Assembly (NCBI RefSeq): GCF_000237925.1 | Contig: NW_017385994.1 | Span: 663,886-727,885 of the forward strand | Length of the DNA: 64,000 nucleotides | Source of the DNA: Schistosoma mansoni | Lineage: Eukaryota; Platyhelminthes; Trematoda; Strigeidida; Schistosomatidae | Reading direction: 5' to 3' | In this document: piece after piece, positions 36,221 through 60,510 of the stretch | How positions within the stretch are numbered: position 1 is the first letter of the stretch | Layout of the letters: each line of letters opens with the position of its first letter | The notes under the pieces: model-generated | Seen by the model: only the letters and a program-made list of their open reading frames with translations | Told to the model about the DNA's origin: nothing | The model's database searches: none | Position numbers and translations under genes: made by a program

Positions 36221-36830
36221 TTGCATGAGTGAGTGGCTACATCGACTCAGTAGCTAACTAGATAAAGAATTAACTTTCTGAAGCTAAAGGTAATGGTGTA
36301 GTGCCGTGCTTCAATAATAGTTCACTTCGATAACCGTTATTGTACCAATCTTAACGGTGTATAAAATCAGAAGGCAAAAGGAAGCGGCAACTACATTTTT
36401 ATTGATGAATGATGCAGACCAGAAAGCTGTGGGCACATGAGCAAGTGTAATCGAGAGAAGCATAAACGACATGCATTGGAGATGGCGGGGAAGCCAACTC
36501 ATTTTAAGCAAGCGTTGATCAATATTTATAGTCAGATAAAAATGAATGACAGACATATGATGAATAAGATACGAAGTGTGCACACATATGCGCTCATATA
36601 AAAAGTACTCAAGGTTAATAAGCGAATGATTAACAAGATCAAAAGATGACTCATAATGTATAGGTGAATTAGCTTGGCCAGTAGCTAGAATAAAGTATAT
36701 CGGCTTAACATATAAACTGATACTACACTGGGTTCGAATCCTGGAGTGAGCATCAACTTTAGGATGCAGATATAACAAGGTGACAGATCCTAAAAGGTGT
36801 GTCTTAATTTCCACTGCCGACCACACCACC
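36221..36830 (+). mobile_element. second, degenerate Sm-alpha copy, apparently interrupted
   Basis: A head (GACTCAGTAGCTAACTAGATAA) at 36244-36266 loses similarity near 36300. The B box and following part (TGGGTTCGAATCCTGGAGTG, CAACTTTAGGATGCAG) appear at 36727-36770, then a corrupted ribozyme region and TTCCACTGCCGACCAC. The 410 bases between are unrelated and may be an insertion; 36620-36680 resembles 25255-25335. Confidence 0.5.
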
Positions 36831-37477
36831 CAATTTAGATGGAATAAATTCGCTCAAAAACTAAACTTTCACGATTCTTCACTAACTTAATTTAGTAGGA
36901 ATGACCATAGAAATATGAACATGTAGGTCGCTAATTAACCAAAATTCTGCTATGATATCAATTAATTCTATGATTAATAGCCATGGTAATCAAATACTGA
37001 GCTGAGAGTTGATCCTTACTGCCATAACCTAACTAAATGTAAACTTCACTGTCGGTAAATATTAACGATATTCAACACGCAACCAAATACATTTAAGTAA
37101 TCTGTTTATAGCGAAAAATATAGGCATATTGTATTTCCTATCGAAAGAATTAATGATGAATGTATTTCATTTCTTTTTCCTAAAGGTTTCAATGCAACGG
37201 AGGCATCAGTGACTAAAAACTAAATTCTTGTTCATTCACAAAGGGGTATATCTCGAAAACTTAACGATGAACCCGTTATTCAACACTAGTGTAGTGTTTG
37301 TAATTGTTTACTCGACCAAAAACTGACATACATAAACAATCGACAATGGGGTTAAATAAGTTGTAGGTTTTGATATTTATTTGGTAGCCTATATAATTGA
37401 AAGAAATACTATCTTAACGTAACCAATACCTTTTCACTATGTAAGTGCTTCGAAATTAATTTCTGTTCGAAAGTCAC

Positions 37478-38068
37478 ATGTCTAACCAAATAAAACTGGC
37501 CAATACAACTTTACTTGGATCGAACAACACCCCTTATTTAAGTAATAGAATTTATAACTTCATTCGACCAAAGAAAAAGGTGTTCACTATGGGAGTTAAT
37601 ACTGAGAACAAAAAAGTTGTTTTTTTACCAGTTGATGCCAGCGATCATTCTGCTCGAGCGTTCCAATGGTATCTAGATAATCTAAGAGGGAAAAACGATG
37701 AGTTACACTTTGTATATGTCATTAAACCAATATTTACAACACCAACAATTGAATTGGCCATGGCATCTTCACCAATAACCGATATTATACAATCAACACA
37801 GGAGAACATTGAAAATGCAAAGAAACTTTTACAAAAATACTTGATAAAAGCAAAGCGTTTCGGTATTTCTTGTCAAGCATTTGTTCATGTAAATGCTAAA
37901 CCTGGACCAACTTTGGTAAAATTCGCTGAAGAACAGAAAGCCGATATTATAATAATTGGACCCAGAGGACTTGGTTTGATTCGTCGTACATTACTTGGCA
38001 GTGTTACAAACTATGTAATGCATCATACAAAAACTCCACTGGTAGTTATACCTCCCCCAGTAAGATAA
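37478..38068 (+). CDS. universal stress protein (USP) family, ATP-binding type
   Basis: One uninterrupted 196-residue frame. The USP fold starts at KKVVFLPVDASDHSARAF (about residue 45), with VDAS at the phosphate-proximal strand, and continues through HFVYVIKP and FVHVNAKPGPTL to IIIIGPRGLGLIRRTLLGSV. The last segment fits G-x2-G-x9-G-(S/T), the ATP-binding signature of the UspFG/MJ0577-type members. The C-terminal strand TPLVVIPPP is complete, so the domain is whole. USP proteins are cytoplasmic dimers linked to stress tolerance; schistosomes have an expanded set. Translation may start at 37478 or at a second ATG at 37589 (MGVNTENKK), which sits immediately before the domain; the first 37 residues have no recognised role. 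No intron is needed, and the gene stands alone between SINE clusters. Confidence 0.92.
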   Translation: MSNQIKLANTTLLGSNNTPYLSNRIYNFIRPKKKVFTMGVNTENKKVVFLPVDASDHSARAFQWYLDNLRGKNDELHFVYVIKPIFTTPTIELAMASSPITDIIQSTQENIENAKKLLQKYLIKAKRFGISCQAFVHVNAKPGPTLVKFAEEQKADIIIIGPRGLGLIRRTLLGSVTNYVMHHTKTPLVVIPPPVR

Positions 38069-41000
38069 TTCTTATTTACTAGTGTTTCAGTACTAACTAT
38101 ACTTATTAACTCAGGATAGTTTCTATTATTTTGAAATTAATTGTCTGTACGCCATGTAATTGTTCATATTAATTTAATCCTTTCAGCGATGATACTTTGT
38201 TTTACAGTTTTTAAGTTTAGATCAATTACGTGACTGCATTTAGTTTAAAAATTATGGAAGCTTTTCGATGCTACAAAGAATGTGATTAGAACTAAGAGAA
38301 TATTTTAATTTAGTAGTAAGCATAAATACTGATAAGTTTGTACAATGAGCTCTTATATCAACGGAGGCAAGTTAACTCAACTTTGTTACATAATCACTTC
38401 GATATAGTAAAACATACACTATTCATTGAACAAGCACTGTGCATCATATATACCTAACCTTTCAGTGTTTGAAGTGATAAATGTTTGATTACAGTTAGAA
38501 TGGCGAAATTAGATCGTACAACTTTGTATTTATAATAATTTGTAAGTATAGTTTTTTTTACATTCAACATCCAAATAAGTAATATTTTAGTAGAATGGTA
38601 TTCATATAAACTATTTGATGTACATATGTTAACTTTAGATAATATACTCTTACAAGCTAGTGAATTTCCACACTAATATATTTGTAGAACACCCTGATAA
38701 ATTGTTGATTTGATCTTTCTTGACTGAGTTCGAGCAGAACTATAAATGACTATCCTTAAATTTATCAATACACTGAAAAACAAATATACACTATAATTTC
38801 CATTTAGCCCAAGAGAATCGATTGTTGAACTCAAAAGAAAGATATATATATTTCAAATAATGTCTACTAATTTAATATAAAAGAGAAGGGACACTAAAAA
38901 GTTTATATTATCTTAAAAGACATGATTCATAAACTATTTTAACCGAAGATCAGTCGCAGAGTTGTCGGTACTGTGAAATATAAGTTCGAGGAAAAAATAA
39001 CATGATCAGAGTTAACATAATTTCAGAGTACAACATTGATTTCTGAATACATGCCGTAACAGTTTTAAATCTTGTAAGTAGTACTGTAGTGAACAGAACA
39101 CTGGTTGGGGACAATCGAATGTATTTAAGCAAAAATTACAGACTATGTCAGTAAATTCTGAAAACCATACAATGAACAGTCAATTTGCGAATTAACAAGC
39201 AATTGTCTCAATCTTCACCGTTTCTTCTCTAATTTCATTGTTTATGCAATTTTCTACCGATTGTGCTTCGTTTCAGTTCTTTCCTCATCGGTCTTCTGCC
39301 AAAATACATTCTATGTCTGACCAACACCATATACTACTTATATGGATATAAGTAGACCACACCACAGTACGTGAAAAACGTACGTAGGCAGGAAAAGTGA
39401 TGTAGAAATAATATCATGAGTGTTTTGAAATAACAGACACCACACTTTTTAGTTGGAAGGTACATCATACATTTAAGTCACTAGTGATACAGCTTGGTGC
39501 ATCATAACAACATGTTCAGTATTTACTGATTACCATTGTTACCTTACAGGCTTATAGTACGTTGAGTAGATGTATAAAGCGTCTAACTTATAGAATAGTA
39601 CAAGATTTACTGAATCAACACAAATGTCGATGATCTGGTTCGAATGAAGGTTTCTTATCATATTCAGATACACAATTAACTTTTCATTTCTTGCGAGCGA
39701 TAGGACATATGGTCTAGGATCTAGTGTTTTCTTGGTAAGATGACTAGAAAATAGCCTTTACTAAAAAGTAGTAGTGTAAAGTGATCTTAGCTTGGCTATA
39801 TGATTCACAAAAGCATATACAACTAGGAAGAGGAACAAGAAACCAGAGATAGTGTAACAAAACAAACAGTCACTGTGATGACTTTCAATTTATCTGTTCA
39901 TGGTTGTTAAAGGCTCATAAACTGACCTGTTGTTCGAGATACAAAATAAATGATGCAAATACAGTAAAGTTTGTGATTAACCAAGTATGAAGTGATTCAT
40001 AGAGTAAAAACATAAGATAGTGATATGAAGGGTATTGTTATCATTGTATTTATTTATAAGCATTCGTAAATTTTACACATTCATATTTTCACTGGTCAAC
40101 AGTGCTTTAAACGTTGGTTTAAGCCTTCTCAAGACAGTGTCAGGAGAGTGGGCATTATCGATTTATTATGTACACAATCGTAATTAGTTAGTTTCACAGA
40201 TAGACTACGGCAAATTATTCCAAATCCTTTAAAATTTACCTGTAAATCAATTCACTAAGATAGTAAATTGGTACTGAAGTCATCCCCTGTGGTAATGAGA
40301 AAAGATTGATGTAACCCTAAGATTCTGTACACTGAGTTGCACGATTAAATGTTAGGGATAATTTATTTAAACTTTTGAAGAAAAAGACTAAATTCAATTA
40401 AAGGTTCTGTTTTTTTTGAAGGATCAAGTCCCAGCTTAGTACATCTGGACTTTAAGCCTAAGGTGTAATCAGTCCCAAAAATACAAAAGTTTAAGAAAGC
40501 AGAACGGAATGAAAGCCTTATTTTGAATACTTCTAGAGATAAACGTGCAGTATTTCAGTGGTGATCGAACACATACTTTGTAAAATAAACTGAGTAGTTG
40601 TTGAGGAGGTCTCATAGTTTAAAACCATGAAGTCGGGACGTTTTGAATACCTGCATTGTGATAACTTGAAAGGACAAATTTTAGGGATAATTGTGTCTCA
40701 AGTTTACCATTTAATTGAGACCCATAGTAAATTTACAATTAAATTGCAATGAAATAGGTAACATTCTTCTTCAGAGAACTGTAAGGAAAGAGTTTCCCCA
40801 TATTTCTTTTAAATGTATGATGTCAATCTGAACCTCTGGGTCCCTAGAATTTCGACTGTGCATAAATGTCATATTTTTTATGCTTTACTTGTCCGTTAAA
40901 CTGTATTTGTGAGCTTTCAGAGGAGTTTGTGATTCGAGCAGATAGTGTGGTGAAGTTAAGTTACGTTCTTCATTTCATTTTTGTTAATCAGGCATGACAA

Positions 41001-41930
41001 TATTCATGAGTATGCTTCGTATTAGTGAGCATGATACGTTTGGTGTGGTTAGTTCCTCAAGATCAAAGTGAATCTATTCAAAGTTACTACTTATATAACC
41101 GTCTGGGTCAATACGATAATCTATTTATACATATAAGTTGTAAATATAATTGTTCGGTCCTTAGTAACAAAGCTTTCAAAGCTGTATTTAGTCAAACGTT
41201 AGGAACTTGCATTCTTAACCTTTACATAAATTTCTGTTTATCATTATCTAGTACAAATCAACCAGTTTGTAAACCACTTAGGTCCTTTCTTCAGTCAAAT
41301 GTCATACGAACTAATCAGTAAAATTCATAGCTGAACTAGTTATGTTGATCTTCACATAAGTAATCAATCTATTTAACAGATATTGGTTAAGATTACTGTT
41401 ACTGATACCTGAAAAGTTGAGATCAAATAAAATCAAGACTAATCATGATTTCAATTCAAACTGCAAGATAAATACAATATTTAGATATCAACTTAAAGAT
41501 AACCAATAAGCTCTTGTGTTGAAACTGTTCAACTCTTAAAAAAGATCCGAGGAAATACTTCCTTATGTTAACCCTTTAGTCTATTTTGTGGTGGAACAAC
41601 CCATCACTAGACTTTGTAATTAGTTTAAAAAGTAACAAATTATTCCAGAGAAATTCACAGTATAAACGTCTTATGTACAGTTTACATGAATAATTGATTG
41701 ATCCAACTTAGGGACAAATATTCGTATAAATTATACATTATGACATTATTAATTAGGGTCAGCAGTTATTTGAAACAGAAATCCAATCATTTAAATCAAT
41801 AACCAATCAATTCTTGTTTATGAGAGTACGAACACGTTACATTTATCACAAGATCTCATGAATTGGATTCTCATATGGAAAATATACCCATACTTCCCAA
41901 TAAAATGATGTTAAAAAGACTAAGGTGAAA
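38069..41930. other. intergenic stretch, nothing recognised
   Basis: About 3.9 kb of AT-rich DNA after the USP gene. Open frames are at chance length and none has supporting splice sites or homology. Confidence 0.4.
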
Positions 41931-41935
41931 TTTTC

Positions 41936-42140
41936 ATAGTTGAAACGATAAGTCAACTGAAGCTAGACCACCATCGAAAACCTGGAAGCACTGGACGGTC
42001 GTTTCGTCCTATTGTGGGACTCATCAGCAGTGCGCATCCACAATTCCGCCTCGCGAGATTCATACCCAGGATCCATCAGTCTCGCGCGCGAGCGCCTAAC
42101 CTCTAGACCATTGATCAAGCACCCACCGGTGTTAATGGAT
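41936..42140 (-). mobile_element. SINE2 copy with canonical hammerhead, 5' end fused to Sm-alpha
   Basis: The minus strand reads a tRNA-like head (GGTCTAGAGGTTAGGCGCTC, B-box-like GGGTATGAATC), CTCGCGAGGCGG, the ribozyme, TTCCAGGTTTTCG, CTAGCTTCAGTTGAC and TTTCAACTATG. At about 42138 the element is cut and joined to a minus-strand Sm-alpha fragment. Confidence 0.85.
41988..42033 (-). ncRNA. hammerhead ribozyme, fully consensus
   Basis: Helix I is GCACTG (42033-42028) with CAGTGC (41993-41988), six perfect pairs. The core CTGATGA (42027-42021) is exactly canonical. Helix II is GTCC/GGAC with a seven-base loop, then GAAA (42005-42002). Helix III is minimal, ACG/CGT with a two-base loop, ending in the cleavage triplet GTC; cleavage is expected between 41994 and 41993. 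It is the best-preserved ribozyme in the window. Confidence 0.88.
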
Positions 42141-42560
42141 TTACTTGCGTCTCAGAGTTATTGTTCACTTTGACACTCGAACCCAGTACAGTTCGTCTCA
42201 AAAGCCATCGCGTTATCCACTTAGCTACTGAGTCCTGATGGCCACCTTCTTATGCAATGGGGTGAAGTTTTAATTCACTTGATGATGGTTTCTTGTATCT
42301 TTTCATTGTTGTTTAGGACTGCAATTGATTGGGTTCGAGTTCCAGAGTAAACAACAACTCTGAGACGCAACTAAATCCAGGTGACGAGTCCCAAATAGGA
42401 CGAAACGCTTGTCCTAGATTCCACTGCTAGCCACTATCCGTTTTTGCCTAAAAAGCTTGTGAATTAAGGCAACATCGAGGCAATTCGCACTGTATACACA
42501 TATGCCAAAAAGAGACTGATTAACTGAAGTCCTAAATAACAACGGAAAGATACAAGCAAA
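42135..42560. mobile_element. two Sm-alpha pieces in inverted orientation
   Basis: 42135-42325 is minus-strand Sm-alpha: tail (GCAGTCCTAAACAAC), spacer (GTGAATTAAAACTTCACCCC), head (GACTCAGTAGCTAAGTGGATAA) and B box, stopping just before the ribozyme at AAATCC. From 42328 a plus-strand copy starts at the B box (GGGTTCGAGTTCC) and continues through ribozyme and tail to CACCAAGTGAA. The plus-strand hammerhead (42375-42420) reads GTGACGA for CTGACGA and is predicted inactive. Confidence 0.8.
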
Positions 42561-43729
42561 CAACACCAAGTGAAATAAATCGAATGATTCAAGTTTACAA
42601 ACAAGTAATAAAATTTTTCATTGAATTAATATGCAATAAAACTGAAAGTTGAAAGTTTCGCCATTATTCTACTTAGTTTCATAAGACAGTCGTTGTATGA
42701 TCACTCAGTAGACCCTTTTGCTAACTATAATTTAATTTTGGTTGCATAAGTACACATGATAATCCCTTCGGTACACATACAAATCTTAAATGCATGACTG
42801 GTTCAAGAGCTTTATTTTACGCGATGGAATAAAGTAAATAAGAAACGTTACTTTACCTAGAATTCGGGGTTGTTAACAACTATCAACAGAGAGTATATTG
42901 AGTCAAAAGCCTTATTCACTGTCCGATGTTCCAACACATACTATTCGTCTCAATCGTGATTGAAATTTTTCACGATTAAATACAGCACAAAAATTCGTCA
43001 CCAAAGAATGAAAAATATTTCCTAAGCTATAATTATAATTTACCGCTTCTTCAATCAAGAGACTGTTTCTTCCATGACATCAGTAAATTTCAAACGTATA
43101 ACATTTTGTTGAAACCCATCACTTCATGTAAATTAGGCGTGCAATTTCACTAACAATTTGACTACCACAATTGTTCAAGTTTCCATGTGTAAGATAAAAA
43201 TATTAATCTAAGAAACAGCACCTGTTTGTATCCGATAATCTTCAGAAACGTCCCGGCTAATCGGATTAAATCATGTTGATTTTTATGACATTAAAATAAC
43301 CAACTACTTTCACACTTGAAGTTTATTATGACAACTGCTGTTTACTTACCATTTCATTTAGAAGCGGTACCCAGTTTTCTCTATCTATTTATAGATATTA
43401 ACTCTTCACTAATTAAATGGTACAACTTTCTTCTTAGAATTAGTTTAGATGGACATGTAAATGAACAACGTTATATAAAGCCAGATCCTTTTCAGGCTCT
43501 ATTCTAATATGTAGTTAAAATACATAGAGATACGTCAAACGTAAATAAAAATGCGTTTTATAATAAACTTATTGTAGTGGTAACAAAATTCAAGACAGTA
43601 TTTTAAAATAAGCAAATATTTCAACCTTCAGAGTAGCTCAAAGTTGAAAAATAATCCGTAGACTATGCACATCAAAAAAGATAAGACTGAGTGGATAGAA
43701 ATGGCTATGTAGAAGTTTATTAGGTATAT
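42561..43729. other. intergenic, nothing recognised
   Basis: AT-rich, no supported gene or repeat. Confidence 0.4.
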
Positions 43730-44105
43730 GAACAGTTGCTTCGTTCTAGAATGGAACCCCTCAATAGTACGCACAACTGCTTGTTTTTAAAGATCCATCA
43801 ACTGAGTTTAACTAGTGGTAAACACCAACCATAAATCAATCTCCCCAAAACTCGTTCGATACTACTATAGTCGTACTCACATCGAGATAAGGTCCTAGTT
43901 TTCTAGTGAAAAGTGACGAGCAGAGTTCAAATACAAGACTGAAACAGTTTATACTAATGACGATGAATGATCTTCGAGCTATATTGCAAACTGACGTTGG
44001 AAGAGTGTACAGTCTGATATCAATCCAGTAGTCCATCGGTTAGGTGCTTGTCACGAGACCTGAATCCTATGAGTTGGGTCTCCGTATAGGTCGTGAGTAC
44101 ATTTT
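43730..44105. mobile_element. strongly decayed SINE2-like pieces
   Basis: 43732-43785 resembles the SINE2 ribozyme region on the minus strand, but the core is corrupted (TTGAGGG for CTGAGGA, GAAG for GAAA). 44030-44100 resembles the tRNA-like head on the plus strand (TCCATCGGTTAGGTGCTTG, GAGTTGGGTCTCC). Old fossils. Confidence 0.45.
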
Positions 44106-46720
44106 TAATGATATTTGAAGTGAGGTCTCATTCAAGCGATAACCAAGAAGAATAGAAACCTTAACATTGACAAAATTTGCCAGAGCCATATCTAGTCTTC
44201 TTTTCGAAAGTTTAATAGGACTACTTCACTACTACTAGTAGTAAAATAAATTTCTCAAATATACGGTTGTTGTCTAATCCCATCAAGGCGTCGACCGAAG
44301 CAGTTAACATGATAAACATAACAAGAAGAAATCTGGGTGCAATGAACGTAACGAAACAAAATCACACTAAAGAGAAACTTATTCGAATAAAGTTACAGGC
44401 ATCAACCAATTAGTCTGACGATTATTTGTTCCATAAGGCCAATATAGAAATAATGTAACAGAATTCAATGTTGTGTTTGTATGGATTAAAATAGGTGATA
44501 TCTTTTGTTTGGTTATATTTTCTGATGTCGAGACTATCATATCTTTTAATTTCTTCTTAGTAACTAACCATTTAAGACGAAGAAGTGTTGTTCTGTTTAC
44601 TTATAATCCCTTTCTATGTTTATCCTGTAACGGTACATAAATCCCCAATATCAATAGCTCTGTAAGTCTTCGACATTAGATGCTGACCACATTAGTTTTA
44701 ATGGACTCACCTAGCTGAAGACGATTGGCCATGCATCCGCGCCAGATCACGAGTAGGAACACCGTTCTCAACTTCTCCTGAGTTCGCTAGCCAGTTTAGA
44801 CCAGTCACTTCTCGATATATTGATAACCTATCAAATATATCTTCGAACCTCCTCGCTTCTGACTTTTGATTTCATTGGGGGGGGGGGAAGGTACGACTCA
44901 ATTATAGGTGTTGCTGGTTAAAGTGTTGTCAAACTACAAATACCTGTGGCATCTTCAATCCATTTATCAATTTGAATATTTTTCAGCAAATTTTTATTTA
45001 CTTAGTATCAAGATTGTGATGTATTTATGAACCTACATGAACTTGTGGTACCAAGTATATAAGGAGGATTGAGAGAACAGTGTCTACATGTTTTCCTTGA
45101 AAGGAAGTGAGGTGTTCACAAGTATGATTATTAGAAAATTAGTGGATTGTAGGCAAAATATTGATATCACAAAGTAGTTGGCAAGCAAGGAACGCAGCTT
45201 TGCAGAGGTCATCACCATGAAACACTTTTCGCTTTACATATGCACACACAACAAATGTGGAAAACCTCTCTGTCATAGTAAAACGATAATAGTAATGAGA
45301 CTTCATTAATTACATGACACTTGATGATTATCCGCGGTCATTTGTTCAATATTTTACTTCAAATATCAAGTTTGAGTGCATAATTACCGGTTCGTCTTTT
45401 AATTATTAGTTATGAATTCACTCCTTTATACCACTGCATTTTTAATCTATAAGTATTTATCAACCCAAGACACTATATTTAATGGCAGATTTTGTTTATT
45501 CTTATGAATTTTTTGCTTCGTTTCAAAAGCCAATCTCAACTTTATTGACTAGTGTATATAAAAGCATATGCAATAATACTACTATTTATAACTTAAGGTA
45601 CTTTAAAGGTGATGAGCTTTGAAATGGGATGAATCTACTTTATTTTGCAAATGTTTTTGTTTATCGTTCGACCAAATTCCACTCTTCGTTCTACGTGGTT
45701 CATGGCTACTAAGCATTACTTTTATGCATTACGTTACCTTTTCAGAATATGTATAAGGACGGTATATGAAAATCGCCATATTTCCTTTGGCCATAGTCGA
45801 ATCCTTCATATATTACGTATAGATGAATTATTTTGCCATAAATTTTTGAACATTCATTCAGAGCAAACATCTTTAGTCTCTACTTTGGTGGTGATCACAA
45901 AAGCCAGAAATTTTTGGAAATAAAGTATCGTTTAAAGACGGATAAAAAACTCTCAAATCGTACCAACCAGATGACACGTTCCCAACCCGATTTTATACGG
46001 ACTGAGTAAAAGAAATACTGTTAAAGGCATCTCGACATTTTCACTCCATTATAGTATCAGCGAAATTTATGTACTAACACTATTAGATACAAGTTTGAGT
46101 GATAGACTGTGGCTTTTCTAATCCCTTTCTCACGTTAAAACATTCGCTAATGAGCTTCTGGAATTTAATTTTTTCGAGCATAGTGCATTGTCCGGAGTTC
46201 TGTCTCATAAGAGCTCATTCATCAATCTCAAAAATTTCCCAAATTTTCTAAATTTTTTTAAAAAAAGCCTTAACAGATTAACATGAATCTCCTTATTTTG
46301 TGTATTCTCTTCAGCCGATCCCAATCTATAGATAATAATTATCATTCAACAAAAACTGTAACTGAATTGATAGCTTGTCTTGAACAATGCAAATATCCAT
46401 CATCTACTTTATAGTAGATAAGGTACCACTGTTACAAAATAATCCGTAAGTGAATCACTAGAAATATATGGTGATTTACTGCTGCTAAAAGATCTCAGCT
46501 AAAATCGATGTATCTAAAACGATATTGTTATCAACTTCTCTTTGTTCTGGAAATTCCATTTTAATAATTGTTTGAGTAATACACCGTATTTCATGTCATC
46601 GATAATAAACTCATTTTTTCTACCTCTCTTATCTAAATTTTATGCAAGCTAACAATTTTTTGACATCAACTTGTCATTACTGGTATTTGTCAGCTTATTA
46701 TTTTGCTATTCTAAAATATA
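44106..46720. other. intergenic, nothing recognised
   Basis: Contains a G homopolymer near 44877-44888. A 92-codon frame at 45645-45923 lacks homology and splice context. No other feature is supported. Confidence 0.4.
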
Positions 46721-46723
46721 TAC

Positions 46724-47043
46724 ACGCATCCACGATCCCGCACTTGCGAGATCTGAACCCAGGACCTACCAGTCTCGCGCCAGATCAGTAAACCGATAGA
46801 CCACTGAGCTGGCATTCCATGGTGTTAATGTCTAACTTCAACCAATCCACGAAATTGAGCGACACATCCACCATTGTCTTCAGTGAGTTACTATCTCACA
46901 ACAGACTTGGTTGAACTCCACTGGTCACTGCTTCTCACTAGAACTCCAGGAAATATCTCTTGAAGCCAGTCACTAGTGAGCATATGTTGATTAATATCAG
47001 GAGGGGTTTTTGTGGATATTATAGTAATTTCGATAGTTGATAT
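46724..47043 (-). mobile_element. SINE2 copy, 3'-truncated before the ribozyme
   Basis: The minus strand starts with the terminal repeat (near 47040), then the body (CACTAGTGACTGGCTTC, AGTTCAACCAAGTC), the tRNA-like head (CTCAGTGGTCTATCGG, GGGTTCAGATCTCG) and stops at ATCGTGGATGCG, exactly at the 5' border of the hammerhead. Confidence 0.8.
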
Positions 47044-47991
47044 TTCGTTTTCATTAACACCTTTGTCAACTTGAATCCGAATCAAAACTTTCCAGTAAAT
47101 CCTATATTAAATACATCTTTTAAGCAATTAATACTATTGTTTGTAAGTTATAATCAGCCAAAGTACGATTTCATGAAATAAATGAATTTATATTATTCTG
47201 CTATGATTGTTGTTTATTCATTTATGTTCAAATGATCAACTCTGGTTACAATGGTGAACGGACTTGATTCATTTCGACTTTTACTGACTTTTTGAGAGTA
47301 GAATAATTTCCTGTTTGCATTCAGATGGATCAGGAAAAAAGCATATATGACGAATCATAAACCAGAAAGACAGCTTTATATTATAAAAACGTTGTTAAGA
47401 TTTTGAGTCGAATCTCCACCATGATAACTTTTAACGTTTTATTTAATGCGATGAAAAAGTAATAAACTATTTCGCTTCGTTCAATCTAACAGGAGTGTTC
47501 AAAAATAAAGTCCATTTGGCTTAGTTAGAAATCGCAATTTGTCTTAAATATACTCTTAAAAAGGAGTATTCTTTACCAGAGATCTATAATTTAATGTGGC
47601 TTTATATTTGAAATTAGGCACTTTACCTCATATGTTCTCCAAAATGATGGGGTAAAGAAATTACTAACAAATCGTCTAGTTGTTAACAAGATATAATTAA
47701 AGACCTTGTGTTGTGTGTACTGACCGTGACCAACCAAGATAGAGATTTAAGTTATTATTATTATTAGGCGAAAAGTTTACATTCATTTAACTATTTTGGA
47801 GATGTTTGGTCTGACTACCCAGTAAACAATAAGAAACACAAAAGGATGTCAAGTAGAGACCTTTGTTTACAATAAATTACATGTAAAGATAGAAAGAACA
47901 TCTCTAGATTTATTTCCATAAGGTCGTGTATCTTGATTAGTAAAAATTGGTACATAACATTGATCTCAGAAATAGTGTACAAATGAACCAA
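47044..47991. other. NSUN2 3' flank
   Basis: Reverse-strand AATAAA at 47909-47914, about 80 bases past the NSUN2 stop, is the likely polyadenylation signal. Nothing else was recognised. Confidence 0.6.
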
Positions 47992-59520
<11,529 letters not shown>

Positions 59521-59927
59521 AATTCTTTAATAATGTTTAGTCAAATCTATGCAACACAGAAAACGAATCAATATTTAAGTTATTATTAAAAGTTTCTTTA
59601 TTTTTGCTAGAGCCTAATTCCATAATTCAGTAAAACATTACGATTTTCGCCAGTTCTAGAAACCCTAAAATGACAGTGATTGATGACTTACCGAACTGGA
59701 TTTGTATGGGTATTTATTTGTATCAAATATATATCTGACTTGCAACTTTAGAATTATTTTAGTTCCACCACGATAATAAATCCCATAATGTGAAAAGACC
59801 ATTGTTATATCCCAGCGAAGACATAAGTACGAGTAACTTCTGGGACCTATTAGTGGACGATAATTCTACATACATTTTTATTGTTTAACTATTGAGTAAC
59901 TAGATTATGTATATCTATATCCATCTT

Positions 59928-60330
59928 ATTATAAGCTTCATTTTGACCTATGGATTATTATTATACGAATTACTGTCCCTAAATTATATTTGGTTTATTG
60001 ATTACTGTATCCCACGTTCACAGCCACATTTGGTTTGATCTTGTACAAATACTATTTTCTATTTTGTGGTGTGATCCCGTCTGTTTGTCTGGTATATAAA
60101 CTGAGTATGCTCGAAATAAATGATTCGCATAACAGAAGCTGTCATTAGTGTCCTGGACTCAATTGGAAGGGTTAGGCGGACAAGGGACCAATAGGGACTC
60201 TAGACCACTCATACCGGTCGAACGTCATTGTTTTGGCACAGTGCTAGATTGAAAAATTTGTATTTCGATTGGTGGATAAATCACGTGATAAAAAGCCGGA
60301 CATAAAATCATAAAGAATTGGCATACGGCC
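59928..60330 (+). mobile_element. LTR-like dispersed repeat (possible solo LTR)
   Basis: Same family as 8655-9050: TTATTATAAGCTTCATTTTGACC, CACAGCCACATTTGG, GGTATATAAACTGAGTATG, AATAAATGATTCG. TATAAA and AATAAA are both intact here. No partner LTR or internal region was seen. Confidence 0.55.
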
Positions 60331-60510
60331 ATTTCATTATTTTTTAAATTCACAACTATGAGTGCTTGTCAGTATATATTAGATGAAGATTTTACTACCC
60401 CCCGGTACTGATTATGTAAAGTATAAAGTCTGGTGCGCAGATATTATTTTGAAAGAGATGAAGTTTCCCTCTTGAAATTGCCTTAACATAAGTATGGTAG
60501 ATATAGCCTA

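Noticed and set aside
36311-36829. 172-codon minus-strand frame as a gene
   Set aside because: It runs antisense through two degenerate Sm-alpha pieces and spacer, with no homology or coding bias.
36020-42230. tRNA genes suggested by A- and B-box-like sequences
   Set aside because: All lie inside SINE heads, lack a foldable acceptor stem and CCA-compatible end, and are followed by the ribozyme segments.
45645-45923. 92-codon plus-strand frame as a gene
   Set aside because: No recognised motif, no splice context, and chance length for AT-rich DNA.
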